64,000 bases of DNA from Geomesophilobacter sediminis (GTDB taxonomy: Bacteria; Desulfobacterota; Desulfuromonadia; Geobacterales; Geobacteraceae): positions 301,353 through 365,352 of the forward strand of contig NZ_JAEMHM010000004.1 in assembly GCF_016458275.1 (NCBI RefSeq), given 5' to 3'. The position numbers and the translations under genes were made by a program. The notes beneath the pieces are model-generated. The model was given only the letters and a program-made list of their open reading frames with translations, had not been told where the DNA came from and did not search any database. Positions 34,611-42,393 of the stretch are shown one piece after another. Each line of letters opens with the position of its first letter. Positions within the stretch are counted from its first letter, which is position 1.

Positions 34611-35627
34611 CTAAAGTCGGGCCACTTCCTTGCGTCGCGCCTTGAGGGGAGCTTTTTTCTTCGGTCCGGGGGGCGCGTTGAACGCGTTCGTGTAGACCTC
34701 CGCCGTCTTGATGCCGGGGCGGATGTCGTGATAGTGGTCGAGGATGTCGATCCAAAGCTGCACCGACTCCTCCTTGATCACCCCGTCGGGGGCAAAGTGG
34801 TTCGCATTGACGATGGAGGGATCGACCTTGGCGCGCTTGGCGTGAATCTGTTCCGCCTTGCCCGGATTGGCGTTGATCCAGTTGTTGGTGCGGGCCATGA
34901 CCCGGACAAAGCGACGCACCACGTCCGGTTTCTCCTTGATGAACTTATCCGAGAAGTACAGAGGCGTTGCGCCGCCGATGGTTCCCCAGACGTCGTAATC
35001 GGTGAAGAGGATGCGCAGCCCGCCCAGGCGCTGGACATCCTTGGGATCGATGTGCACCCCGGCGAAGTCCGCGGCGCCCCGGCGCAACGCGTCGATCTCC
35101 TTGCCCGGAGGGGTGGTGACGATGTTGAGCTTCCCCTTGGGATTGGCCACCCCGTGCTTGCGCAGGTATTCGTAGGGGGTGTACTCGTTGCAGCCTCCGA
35201 ACGCCATGATGGCCAGGCGCTTGCCGAGGAGGTCCTTGGGGGCCTTGATCGGGCTGTTGGCCAGGGTGACGAAGACCATGTGGGGGCGCTCCCTGGTCGT
35301 TTCCGACTGCGCGACCACGGCGCGGACCTTGGCCCCGGCGCTGATCCCGGCGATGGTGCGGTTGGCGTGCGCACCGCCGACGTCCACCTTTCCGGCCATC
35401 ACCGCTGCCACCAGCTGCGGGGTGGGAACCACTCCGACGAATTCAGCCTTGATGCCCTCGTCGCGAAAGAATCCGAGTTCGTCGGCAACGTAATAGGAAC
35501 TGACCGAGTTGGGGATGAACGGATCCGGCAGCTTGACCACGTCAAGCTTTCGGTCCTGGGCCGAGACGACTCCCCCCCAAAGGGTGGCCATTACGGCCAC
35601 GGCAAGGGTGATGAACCTGCGCTTCAT
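34611..35627 (-). CDS. NMT1/SsuA-like ABC substrate-binding protein
   Basis: 338 residues with signal peptide (about 1-23, ending VVSA); ATG at 35627 with AGGAGG. Binding-fold phrases: SSYYVADELGFFRDEGIKAEF, MAGKVDVGGAHANRT and SETTRERPHMVFV. It resembles the binding protein at 13592-14584. The C-terminus is a Lys/Arg-rich tail, probably disordered. It follows the permease in the operon that makes D3-K3-D2-K2-metK. No ATPase gene is in the operon, so the ATPase must be borrowed from another copy. Confidence 0.87.
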   Translation of the reverse strand: MKRRFITLAVAVMATLWGGVVSAQDRKLDVVKLPDPFIPNSVSSYYVADELGFFRDEGIKAEFVGVVPTPQLVAAVMAGKVDVGGAHANRTIAGISAGAKVRAVVAQSETTRERPHMVFVTLANSPIKAPKDLLGKRLAIMAFGGCNEYTPYEYLRKHGVANPKGKLNIVTTPPGKEIDALRRGAADFAGVHIDPKDVQRLGGLRILFTDYDVWGTIGGATPLYFSDKFIKEKPDVVRRFVRVMARTNNWINANPGKAEQIHAKRAKVDPSIVNANHFAPDGVIKEESVQLWIDILDHYHDIRPGIKTAEVYTNAFNAPPGPKKKAPLKARRKEVARL

Positions 35628-35676
35628 ATACGTATCCTCCTTGGTTGATGGATGTTTTGAGTTGATGACCCCGGAC

Positions 35677-36459
35677 CTAAGCGCCCTGGACCTGTTCCTT
35701 CCACCCGGTCACCCGCCGCTCCAGGAGCACCAGGAGCCAGTTGACAAGCCAGCCGAGAAACGAGATGGAAACGATGCCGGCGTACATCTCGGGAATGGCG
35801 TAGGCCTGCTCGTTGTAAAAGATCATGAAGCCGAGGCCGGAATTGGCCCCCAGCATCTCCGCCGCCACCAGGATCAGGACCGCATTGGCCGCGGACAGCC
35901 GTATCCCGGTGAGAATCGAGGGGAGTGCGGCCGGGATGATCACCCGCCAGAAGAGGGTGAACTGGGACACCCCCATGGAGCGGGCCGATTTGATCAGGAG
36001 CGGATCGGCGTTTTTCACCCCGGCGATGGTGTTGAGGAGGGTCGGCCAGACCGTCCCCCAGAAGATGATCGCCACTTTGGAGAGTTCCCCGAGACCGAAG
36101 ATCAGGATGAATACCGGGAAAAGCGCGAGTATCGACGTGTTGCGGAAAACCTGGAGCAGCGGGTCGACGACCTTCTCGAAGCGCTTGAACCACCCCATCA
36201 GCACCCCGAGCGGGATCCCGACGGCCGTCGCGATGCTGAAACCGGCTACCGAGCGCCGCAGACTGCTTGCCACGTGCCCGAAGATTTCACCGGAGAGGGC
36301 GAGCCGGGTCAGTGCCCGGATCACCCCGGAAAACGGGGGGAGCAGAAACGGGTCGATCAACCCGAGCCGCGGCAGCAGTTCCCACACCAGAAGAAATGCC
36401 GCGATGGCGGCTCCCTTTTGCACTACGTTCGTCAACCTGCCCTGCCACTGCTCCATCAT
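35677..36459 (-). CDS. NitT/TauT/Ssu-type ABC importer permease
   Basis: 260 residues; the double ATG at 36459/36456 follows AAAGGTGA. Six membrane segments and an EAA loop in the form KSARSMGVSQFTLFWRVIIPAALPSILTG. First gene of the large nitrogenase-like operon, 38 bases after attenuator copy 7. Pairs with the binding protein that follows. Confidence 0.9.
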   Translation of the reverse strand: MMEQWQGRLTNVVQKGAAIAAFLLVWELLPRLGLIDPFLLPPFSGVIRALTRLALSGEIFGHVASSLRRSVAGFSIATAVGIPLGVLMGWFKRFEKVVDPLLQVFRNTSILALFPVFILIFGLGELSKVAIIFWGTVWPTLLNTIAGVKNADPLLIKSARSMGVSQFTLFWRVIIPAALPSILTGIRLSAANAVLILVAAEMLGANSGLGFMIFYNEQAYAIPEMYAGIVSISFLGWLVNWLLVLLERRVTGWKEQVQGA

Positions 36460-36496
36460 TTCTTCACCTTTCTCTGGCCGCCGGACCCCGCGGAAC

Positions 36497-36560
36497 AAAA
36501 AAAAGCCGGAGGAATCTGCGCGCTGTCGCGCGTGACACCTCCGGCTCTCCGGTCGGTAAA
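36497..36560 (-). promoter_or_regulatory. Attenuator element copy 7
   Basis: Minus strand: TTACCGACCGG, loop AGAG, CCGGAGG. GCCGGAGG pairs with CCTCCGGC around an inner GCGCG/CGCGC hairpin, followed by eight T. As in copy 5 the small hairpin and the terminator compete for the same CCGG. A GCTTTC/GAAAGC hairpin lies just upstream. Confidence 0.65.
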
Positions 36561-36674
36561 TTGGGGCCGCTTTCATCTGAGGGAAAGCCGCGCCCGTTTC
36601 GTATGCTGCGGGGGAGGAAGCCCAAGCCCCACCACCCTATATTTTATCTATCTTCTTTGTAGACTGTGATGCCC

Positions 36675-36703
36675 AAATTAGTCGAACTCCTTGCCACTGT
36701 CAA
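36675..36703 (-). promoter_or_regulatory. sigma70-type promoter for the 26776-36459 operon
   Basis: Minus strand TTGACA (36703-36698) and TAATTT (36680-36675), 17-base spacer. The sequence around it, TTGACAGTGGCAA, resembles that of the promoter at 22052-22080 (TTGACAAGTGGCAA), so a common factor may bind there. The leader to the attenuator is about 115 bases. Confidence 0.65.
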
Positions 36704-36922
36704 CACTTTTCTTGGTGCTGCATGTTTTTCTTCTGTTCGGCCCCTGTGCCCGCCATTCACGATCAAATTACTCAACTAATGGTTCCACTTTACGTCCCCC
36801 CTCCTTGCCCTCTGCTTCCCGCCCGCGCCCACCAAGGGATCAACCTTCGGTAATGACACAAGGTTCCCCATCCCCCCCTGCCGGTGAACCAGATTACGGC
36901 CAAAAATTTTCCGAATTTTAAG

Positions 36923-36951
36923 TTGACAATTTTAGTTATGAATCGTAAAAA
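36923..36951 (+). promoter_or_regulatory. Probable promoter of the cooS operon
   Basis: TTGACA at 36923-36928, TAAAAA at 36946-36951, 17-base spacer, 40 bases before the cooS start. No attenuator element is present. The 36577-36990 gap holds this promoter, the divergent promoter and attenuator 7, and no gene. Confidence 0.5.
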
Positions 36952-36990
36952 CATTACCCTACAAACTTTGTCTAGTATCAGGTGACCGCT

Positions 36991-39018
36991 ATGAGCAAAA
37001 AACAGTCCTTTCCAACCAAGGCCGACGTCCTGGCCCGGACCCCCGATCCCGCGGTGCGTGACATGCTGCGGCACATGGAACAGGCCGGCATCGATACCCC
37101 GTTCGACCGCTTCGATGCACAGAAGCCGCACTGCGGCTTCGGGCTCAACGGCACCTGCTGCAAGAACTGCCACATGGGCCCCTGCCGGATCACCCCGAAA
37201 AGTCCCAAGGGGGTCTGCGGCGCCGATGCCCACCTCATCGTGGCGCGTAACCTTCTGCGCTGGACGGCGGCTGGGGTTGCCGCCCACGGGGCCCGAGGCC
37301 GCGAGGTAATGCTCGCGCTCAAGGGGGCCGCCGAGGGTACCCTCGACCTCCCGATCCTGGGTCCGGAAAAGGTGATCGCGACGGCGAAGTCCTTCGGGAT
37401 CTTCGACGAGGCGAAGCCGGTTCAGGAACTGGCCGGAGAGATCGCCCTGATCCTCCTGGAGGACCTCTGCCGGACCATACCCGGTCCTTACAAGACGCTG
37501 GAAACGCTGGCGCCTCCCGAACGGATCAAGGTCTGGAAGGAGCTCGACATCCTGCCGATCGGGGCCTACCACGAGGTGTTCGAGGCGCTGCACCGCACCA
37601 CTACCGGTACCGACGGCGACTGGCAGAACGTAGCGGCCCAGATCCTGCGCTGCGGCCTGGCGTTTGCCTGGAGCAGCGTGGTCGGTTCCGCAATCGCCAT
37701 GGACTGCCTCTACGGCCTTCCCAAACGGAGCCGCATCGCGACCAACCTGGGGGCGATCACGCTCGATACGGTAAACATCGCGGTACACGGGCACTCCCCC
37801 GTTCTGGTCGCGGCGATCGTGAAGGCTGCCCGCAGCGAGGAACTCATCGCCGAGGCGCGCGCCGCCGGTGCCGAAACGATCCGGCTCTACGGGATCTGCT
37901 GCTCCGGCCACTCCGCCCTGGCGAAATTCGGCGACATCACCCCGCTGGCCAATGCCGCGGGAGCCGAGCTGACCCTCGCGACCGGCGCACTGGACCTTTG
38001 GGTAGCCGACGTCCAGGACGTTTTCCCCGGAATCATGGATGTCGCCGCCTGCTTTCACACCCGCGTGGTCACCACCAGCGACTCGGCCCGGCTTCCGGGC
38101 GCCGAGCACCTCGCCTTCGACCACCACCATTCCAACCTGGACCAAGCGGACCGGCTCGCCAGCCAGATCGTCCGCCGGGGGATCCAGGCCTACGGCGAAC
38201 GGCAGGCGGGGAAGGTCTTCGTGCCCAAGGCGCGGATGGAAGCGGAAGTCGGCTTCTCGGTAGAAAACGTCGTCGCGACCTTCGGAGGAATCGACGTGTT
38301 GCTCGATCACCTGAGAAGCGGCCGCATCCGCGGGGTCGTGAACCTGGTCGGCTGCAACAACCCCAAGGTGGTCTACGAGGAGGCGATCGTGAAGGTGGCC
38401 GAGGAGTTGATCGCTCACGACATCCTCGTCTTCACCAACGGTTGCGCCGCCTTTGCCCTGTTGAAGATGGGCTTCTGCCTCCCGGAAGGACTCGAGGGGG
38501 CCGGTCCCGGATTGAACGCCGCGCTGCAACCCCACCGACTCCCTCCCGTGTGGCACATGGGGGAATGCCTGGACAACGCCCGGGCGTCGGCCTTTTTCCG
38601 TACCACCTCCGCGGCTTCGGAAGAGCCCCTCACCCGGCTCCCCCTTGCCTTCTCCAGCCCGGAGTGGTCCAACGAGAAGGGGCTGGGTGCCGCACTCGGC
38701 TTCCGGCTGCTCGGACTGAACTCCTACCACTGCATCGCCCCGCCGGTAGCGGGATCGGATCGGGTCGCCGATTTCTTCTACCGCGGCACCGGCGAGATGC
38801 TCGGATCGGTGATGGTGGTGGATGAGGATCCGAGCCGGCTCGCCCAACGGATCGTCGCCGACTTCGACGCCCGGCGCAGGGAACTCGGCTGGTCACCGGC
38901 AGCCGCGCCGACCGGCCGTCGCCTGCTCGCTCTGGAAGCGGAAAAAGCACATCAACATGCCCATGCCCACGGGCACGCCCATACACATTCCCATGAGGAG
39001 GGACAGCACCATGAATAG
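36991..39018 (+). CDS. cooS: Anaerobic Ni-Fe carbon monoxide dehydrogenase homologue with altered C-cluster site
   Basis: 675 residues (typical CooS about 635). N-terminal cluster motif CGFGLNGTCCKNCHMGPCR (C48 to C65) supplies clusters D and B. C-cluster residues: H266 (VHGHSP), C303/C304 (GICCSGH), C455 (VGCNNPK), C485 (NGCAAF), C526 (HMGECLDNA) and the catalytic Lys K563 are all present. The ligand equivalent to C333 of CODH-II, in the motif DxQCxxP, is Asp343 here (DVQDVFP). The last 25 residues are His-rich (ten His), like nickel-binding tails of CooJ-type proteins. CO oxidation or CO2 reduction is the family reaction; the substitution makes that uncertain. Heads an operon with an ABC importer, not with ferredoxin or nickel chaperone genes. 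Confidence 0.85.
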   Translation: MSKKQSFPTKADVLARTPDPAVRDMLRHMEQAGIDTPFDRFDAQKPHCGFGLNGTCCKNCHMGPCRITPKSPKGVCGADAHLIVARNLLRWTAAGVAAHGARGREVMLALKGAAEGTLDLPILGPEKVIATAKSFGIFDEAKPVQELAGEIALILLEDLCRTIPGPYKTLETLAPPERIKVWKELDILPIGAYHEVFEALHRTTTGTDGDWQNVAAQILRCGLAFAWSSVVGSAIAMDCLYGLPKRSRIATNLGAITLDTVNIAVHGHSPVLVAAIVKAARSEELIAEARAAGAETIRLYGICCSGHSALAKFGDITPLANAAGAELTLATGALDLWVADVQDVFPGIMDVAACFHTRVVTTSDSARLPGAEHLAFDHHHSNLDQADRLASQIVRRGIQAYGERQAGKVFVPKARMEAEVGFSVENVVATFGGIDVLLDHLRSGRIRGVVNLVGCNNPKVVYEEAIVKVAEELIAHDILVFTNGCAAFALLKMGFCLPEGLEGAGPGLNAALQPHRLPPVWHMGECLDNARASAFFRTTSAASEEPLTRLPLAFSSPEWSNEKGLGAALGFRLLGLNSYHCIAPPVAGSDRVADFFYRGTGEMLGSVMVVDEDPSRLAQRIVADFDARRRELGWSPAAAPTGRRLLALEAEKAHQHAHAHGHAHTHSHEEGQHHE

Positions 39019-39979
39019 ACGCGATTTTCTCAAGACCACCGGATTGACCCTGGCTGCTGTTGCGGCAGCTCCCGTTTCCCGCTTCGCCTTCGCCGGCGGC
39101 TCCAAGGTCACGGTTAAGGTCGGCTATCTTCCCATCACCGATCACCTGCTGATGATCGCGGCGGAGCGGGAACAGTTCAAAAGCGTCCAGATCCAGCCGG
39201 TCAAGTTTTCCTCCTGGCCGGAGATCTCCGAGGCCCTCAAGGTGGGCGCCATCGACGCCGCCTTCCTCCTCACCCCGATCGGCCTCACCCTGCGCCAGAA
39301 GGGGGTGCCGGTCAAGGTCGTCCTTTTGGGGCACCGCAACGGCAGCGTCATCACCGTCAAGAACAGCGGGGAGATCAACCGTGTCGAGGACCTCAAAGGG
39401 AAGACCATTGCGGTCCCGAGCCCCTTCTCCACCCATAACATCCTGCTGCGCAAGGTGCTGACCGAGAAGCACCTCGACCCGAACCGGGACCTGCGCATCA
39501 TCGACATGGCTCCCCCCGAGATGGTCAACGCGCTCGCCACCGGCCGCATCCAGGGCTACATCGTCGCCGAGCCGTTCGGAGCCCAGGCCGAGGCGCAGAA
39601 GGTCGGCAAGGTCCTCATGCTTTCCAAGGACATCTGGCACGACCACATCTGCTGCGTGCTGAACGTCCGGGAAAACGTGATCGCGAGCCACCCGGAAGCG
39701 GTCCAGGAGCTGGTCTCCGGCTTTCTCCGCACCGCACACTTTATCGAGACCAACCCGGTCCAGGCCGCCAAGGGTTCCCACAAGATCCTCGGGCAGAAGA
39801 CCGAGATCGTGGAGAAGGTGCTTACCACGCCGCGCGACCGCCTCACCTTCCTCAACCTGGCGCCGAGAAAGGCCGACTTCGCCGCCACTCAGGACTACAT
39901 GGTGAAGTTCGGCATCGCCAAGCAGAAGGTCGACCTCTCCGGCTATCTTGACGGCCGCTTCGCACACAAGGCGGTGTAG
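39011..39979 (+). CDS. Tat-exported NitT/TauT-type ABC substrate-binding protein
   Basis: 322 residues from ATG 39011, overlapping the cooS stop by eight bases, with GAGGAGGGA upstream. A twin-arginine signal (MNRRDFLKTTG) ends near residue 30, so it is folded before export, possibly with a ligand or metal. The rest matches NMT1-type binding proteins (VGYLPITDHLLMIAAE, FSSWPEISEALKVGAIDAAF). Cys pair HICCVL occurs near residue 215. Tight coupling to CooS suggests that the imported compound is related to CooS activity; nickel, CO-related or C1-sulfur ligands are only guesses. Confidence 0.87.
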   Translation: MNRRDFLKTTGLTLAAVAAAPVSRFAFAGGSKVTVKVGYLPITDHLLMIAAEREQFKSVQIQPVKFSSWPEISEALKVGAIDAAFLLTPIGLTLRQKGVPVKVVLLGHRNGSVITVKNSGEINRVEDLKGKTIAVPSPFSTHNILLRKVLTEKHLDPNRDLRIIDMAPPEMVNALATGRIQGYIVAEPFGAQAEAQKVGKVLMLSKDIWHDHICCVLNVRENVIASHPEAVQELVSGFLRTAHFIETNPVQAAKGSHKILGQKTEIVEKVLTTPRDRLTFLNLAPRKADFAATQDYMVKFGIAKQKVDLSGYLDGRFAHKAV

Positions 39980-39980
39980 G

Positions 39981-40739
39981 GTGCGTCGTCTGGTCGAACA
40001 GTTCCTTTTGCCCGTACTGACCCTGGCGGCCTTCGTCCTCCTCTGGCAGTGGGGGGCGCGCCACTATCCTCCCGAACAGTTCCCGGCCCCGTCCGACGTG
40101 GTCAAGGCGATCAAGGAACTCTCGGACAACGGCGTACTCTGGACCAACATCGGCATCAGCCTCGCCCGTTTCGCGGCGGCCTACCTGCTTGCCGTCCTGG
40201 TCGCCATCCCGCTCGGGCTCTTCCTGGGACGCTTCACCCGCTGCCACCGCGCCATCGATCCGCTGATCCAGGTGCTGCGCCCGATCTCCCCGATCGCATG
40301 GTTTCCGCTGGCGGTCCTCTGGTTCGGGATCGGCAACGCCCCGGCGGTATTCATCATCTTCCTGGCCGCCTTCTACCCGATCCTTCTCACCACGGTCAGC
40401 GCGGTGCGGGCGGTTCCCGCGGTGTATCTCAAGGTATCCTCGAATTTCGGCGCTGGGCCGGCCATGACCTTTCTCCGGGTCATCGTTCCCGCTGCCTTTC
40501 CCGGTATCATGGTTGGCCTGCACATCGCGGTCGGAACGGCCTGGATCCACCTGGTAGCTGGAGAGATGCTCGGGGCCCAGTCGGGGCTCGGGTTCATGAT
40601 CATCGACGCCAGAAACTTCCTGCGCACCGATCAGATCATGGCAGGAATGCTCCTGGTGGGGCTTTTGGGTCTGGCGATCTACAAGGGGATGAAGCTTTTG
40701 GAAGGGGTCATCGGACGCCGATGGGGGGTAGCGGGATGA
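39981..40739 (+). CDS. NitT/TauT-type ABC importer permease
   Basis: 252 residues from GTG 39981, one base after the binding protein stop, with AAGGCGG before it; an upstream TTG at 39948 is less likely. Six membrane segments and EAA loop KVSSNFGAGPAMTFLRVIVPAAFPGIMVG. Its stop overlaps the ATPase start. Confidence 0.87.
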   Translation: MRRLVEQFLLPVLTLAAFVLLWQWGARHYPPEQFPAPSDVVKAIKELSDNGVLWTNIGISLARFAAAYLLAVLVAIPLGLFLGRFTRCHRAIDPLIQVLRPISPIAWFPLAVLWFGIGNAPAVFIIFLAAFYPILLTTVSAVRAVPAVYLKVSSNFGAGPAMTFLRVIVPAAFPGIMVGLHIAVGTAWIHLVAGEMLGAQSGLGFMIIDARNFLRTDQIMAGMLLVGLLGLAIYKGMKLLEGVIGRRWGVAG

Positions 40740-41536
40740 GTTCGGAGACGACGGCCAAGATTCGTCTGCGCGAGGTGGAAAAGCGCTTTGTTTCGGCGCG
40801 GGGCGAGGATCAGATCGCCGTGGCCCGGCTCGACCTCGATATCCGGGCCGGCGAGTTCGTCTGCCTGGTAGGCCCGAGCGGCTGCGGCAAGACGACGCTG
40901 ATCAACCTGATGGCGGGGTTCGAGAAGCCGACGACCGGTGAGGTGATCATCGACGGGAAGGTCGCGACCGCGCCGGACCCGGACCACATCATGATCTTCC
41001 AGGACTACGGCCTCTACCCGTGGCGCACCGTACTCGGGAACGTGCTCTTTGGGCTCCAGGCCCGGAAAGTGCCGGCCGCGGAAGCAAGGGAGAAGGCACT
41101 GGCGACGTTGGAGTTGGTGGGGCTTTCCCATGCCAAGGACAAGCACCCGCACGAGCTCTCCGGCGGGATGAAGCAGCGCGTCTCCATCGCGAGGGCGCTG
41201 GCGGTGGAACCGAGCGTGCTGTTCATGGACGAGCCGTTCGCGGCGCTCGACGCCTTCACCCGGCTCCACCTGCAGGACGAACTGCTCCGGATCTGGAACG
41301 AGAAAAAACCGACGGTGGTCTTCGTGACCCACGATCTGGACGAGGCGATCACCCTGGGCGAGCGCGTGGTCCTCATGGCGCCGCGGCCGGGGCGGATCCA
41401 GCGCATCCTCGACGTGAAGCTCGCCCACCCGCGGGAGCGGACCGACCACGATTTCGCCGTGTTCCGCAAGCAACTCTTCGAAGAGTTCCACCTGGTCCAC
41501 CGCCAGGCCGCCGAAGCGGCAGAGTACGCGATCTAG
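40736..41536 (+). CDS. NitT/TauT-type ABC importer ATPase
   Basis: 266 residues; ATG overlaps the permease stop. Walker A GPSGCGKTT, Q-loop FQDYGLYPW, signature LSGGMKQR, Walker B VLFMDEPFAALD, H-loop FVTHD. Completes the importer of the cooS operon. A long perfect hairpin follows. Confidence 0.92.
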   Translation: MSSETTAKIRLREVEKRFVSARGEDQIAVARLDLDIRAGEFVCLVGPSGCGKTTLINLMAGFEKPTTGEVIIDGKVATAPDPDHIMIFQDYGLYPWRTVLGNVLFGLQARKVPAAEAREKALATLELVGLSHAKDKHPHELSGGMKQRVSIARALAVEPSVLFMDEPFAALDAFTRLHLQDELLRIWNEKKPTVVFVTHDLDEAITLGERVVLMAPRPGRIQRILDVKLAHPRERTDHDFAVFRKQLFEEFHLVHRQAAEAAEYAI

Positions 41537-41544
41537 GAGATACA

Positions 41545-41586
41545 GGAGGAAGGATGACCTCCCCGCGATCAGGTCATCCTTCCTCC
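41545..41586. terminator. Perfect 16-bp stem between convergent operons
   Basis: GGAGGAAGGATGACCT (41545-41560) pairs perfectly with 41571-41586, loop of ten. It lies nine bases after the ATPase stop and six bases before the TauE stop of the opposite strand. No T run follows, so it may act as a 3' stabiliser or a non-canonical terminator. Confidence 0.6.
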
Positions 41587-41591
41587 CGCGC

Positions 41592-42383
41592 CTACTGCAG
41601 GGAGTTCCCCCCCACCGCCAGCATCAGCAAACGCCCGGCACTCATCACTACCACCAGGAGCAAGGAGTTCTCCAAAAACTGCGTGGACATCCGCCTATTC
41701 AGCATTCCCCCCAGCACCCCACCGACAAGAGCACCACACGATACCGCCACCGCCCAACCAAGCGGGACCTGCCCCGTCCCCCACTTACCGAGAAATCCGG
41801 TCAGCGCGGAAAGAAACGCCACCCCGCAAGTGCTCCCGATTGCGGTCCGCAGGGGAACCCTGAAGACTCGGACCATCAAGGGCAGCAGCAGAAATCCACC
41901 CCCCTGCCCCACGATCCCGGCGAAAAATCCGACTCCGCCACCAACGAGACCGGCAACGGGGTAGCCTGCCAACCGCGGGGCCGCCACCTCGAAGGGACGC
42001 GGCTCAGGAAGCAACAACAGCACGAGGCTCCCTATCGCCAGTGCGGCGAAAAGTTCCGCCAAGCTCCGCTCGCTCATCCCGCTGGAAACAACGGAGCCGC
42101 CAAGCGAAGCTACCGCAGCACATCCGCCGACGACCAGGGTGAGCAGCGGATCGAGGGTGCGGTTTTTCCGGTGCATGAGGAGCGCCGAGGCCGAGCCCAC
42201 CAGACTCTGCAACATGGTGATCCCCACCGCCGCCCGCAGCGCGATCGAGACTCCGGCCAGGGGGGGGACGGTTACCAGTAAGGGAAGCATGACGATTCCC
42301 CCCCCTATGCCAAGAAGCCCCGAGAGCATCCCCCCTCCCATCCCCAGGACAAAGAGAGCGGCTGTTTCGATTAGGCCGGTCAT
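41592..42383 (-). CDS. TauE/SafE family sulfite/sulfonate exporter
   Basis: 263 residues, eight hydrophobic segments with the two-fold GGG motifs of the family (GLLGIGGGIVMLPLLV near the start and GIVGQGGGFLLLPLMV in the second half). TauE/SafE proteins export sulfite, sulfoacetate or related organosulfur anions. ATG at 42383, ten bases after the SelD stop, so cotranscribed with the NifS-SelD fusion. It supports sulfur or selenium oxyanion traffic in this region. Confidence 0.85.
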   Translation of the reverse strand: MTGLIETAALFVLGMGGGMLSGLLGIGGGIVMLPLLVTVPPLAGVSIALRAAVGITMLQSLVGSASALLMHRKNRTLDPLLTLVVGGCAAVASLGGSVVSSGMSERSLAELFAALAIGSLVLLLLPEPRPFEVAAPRLAGYPVAGLVGGGVGFFAGIVGQGGGFLLLPLMVRVFRVPLRTAIGSTCGVAFLSALTGFLGKWGTGQVPLGWAVAVSCGALVGGVLGGMLNRRMSTQFLENSLLLVVVMSAGRLLMLAVGGNSLQ

Positions 42384-42393
42384 AACGATAGCC

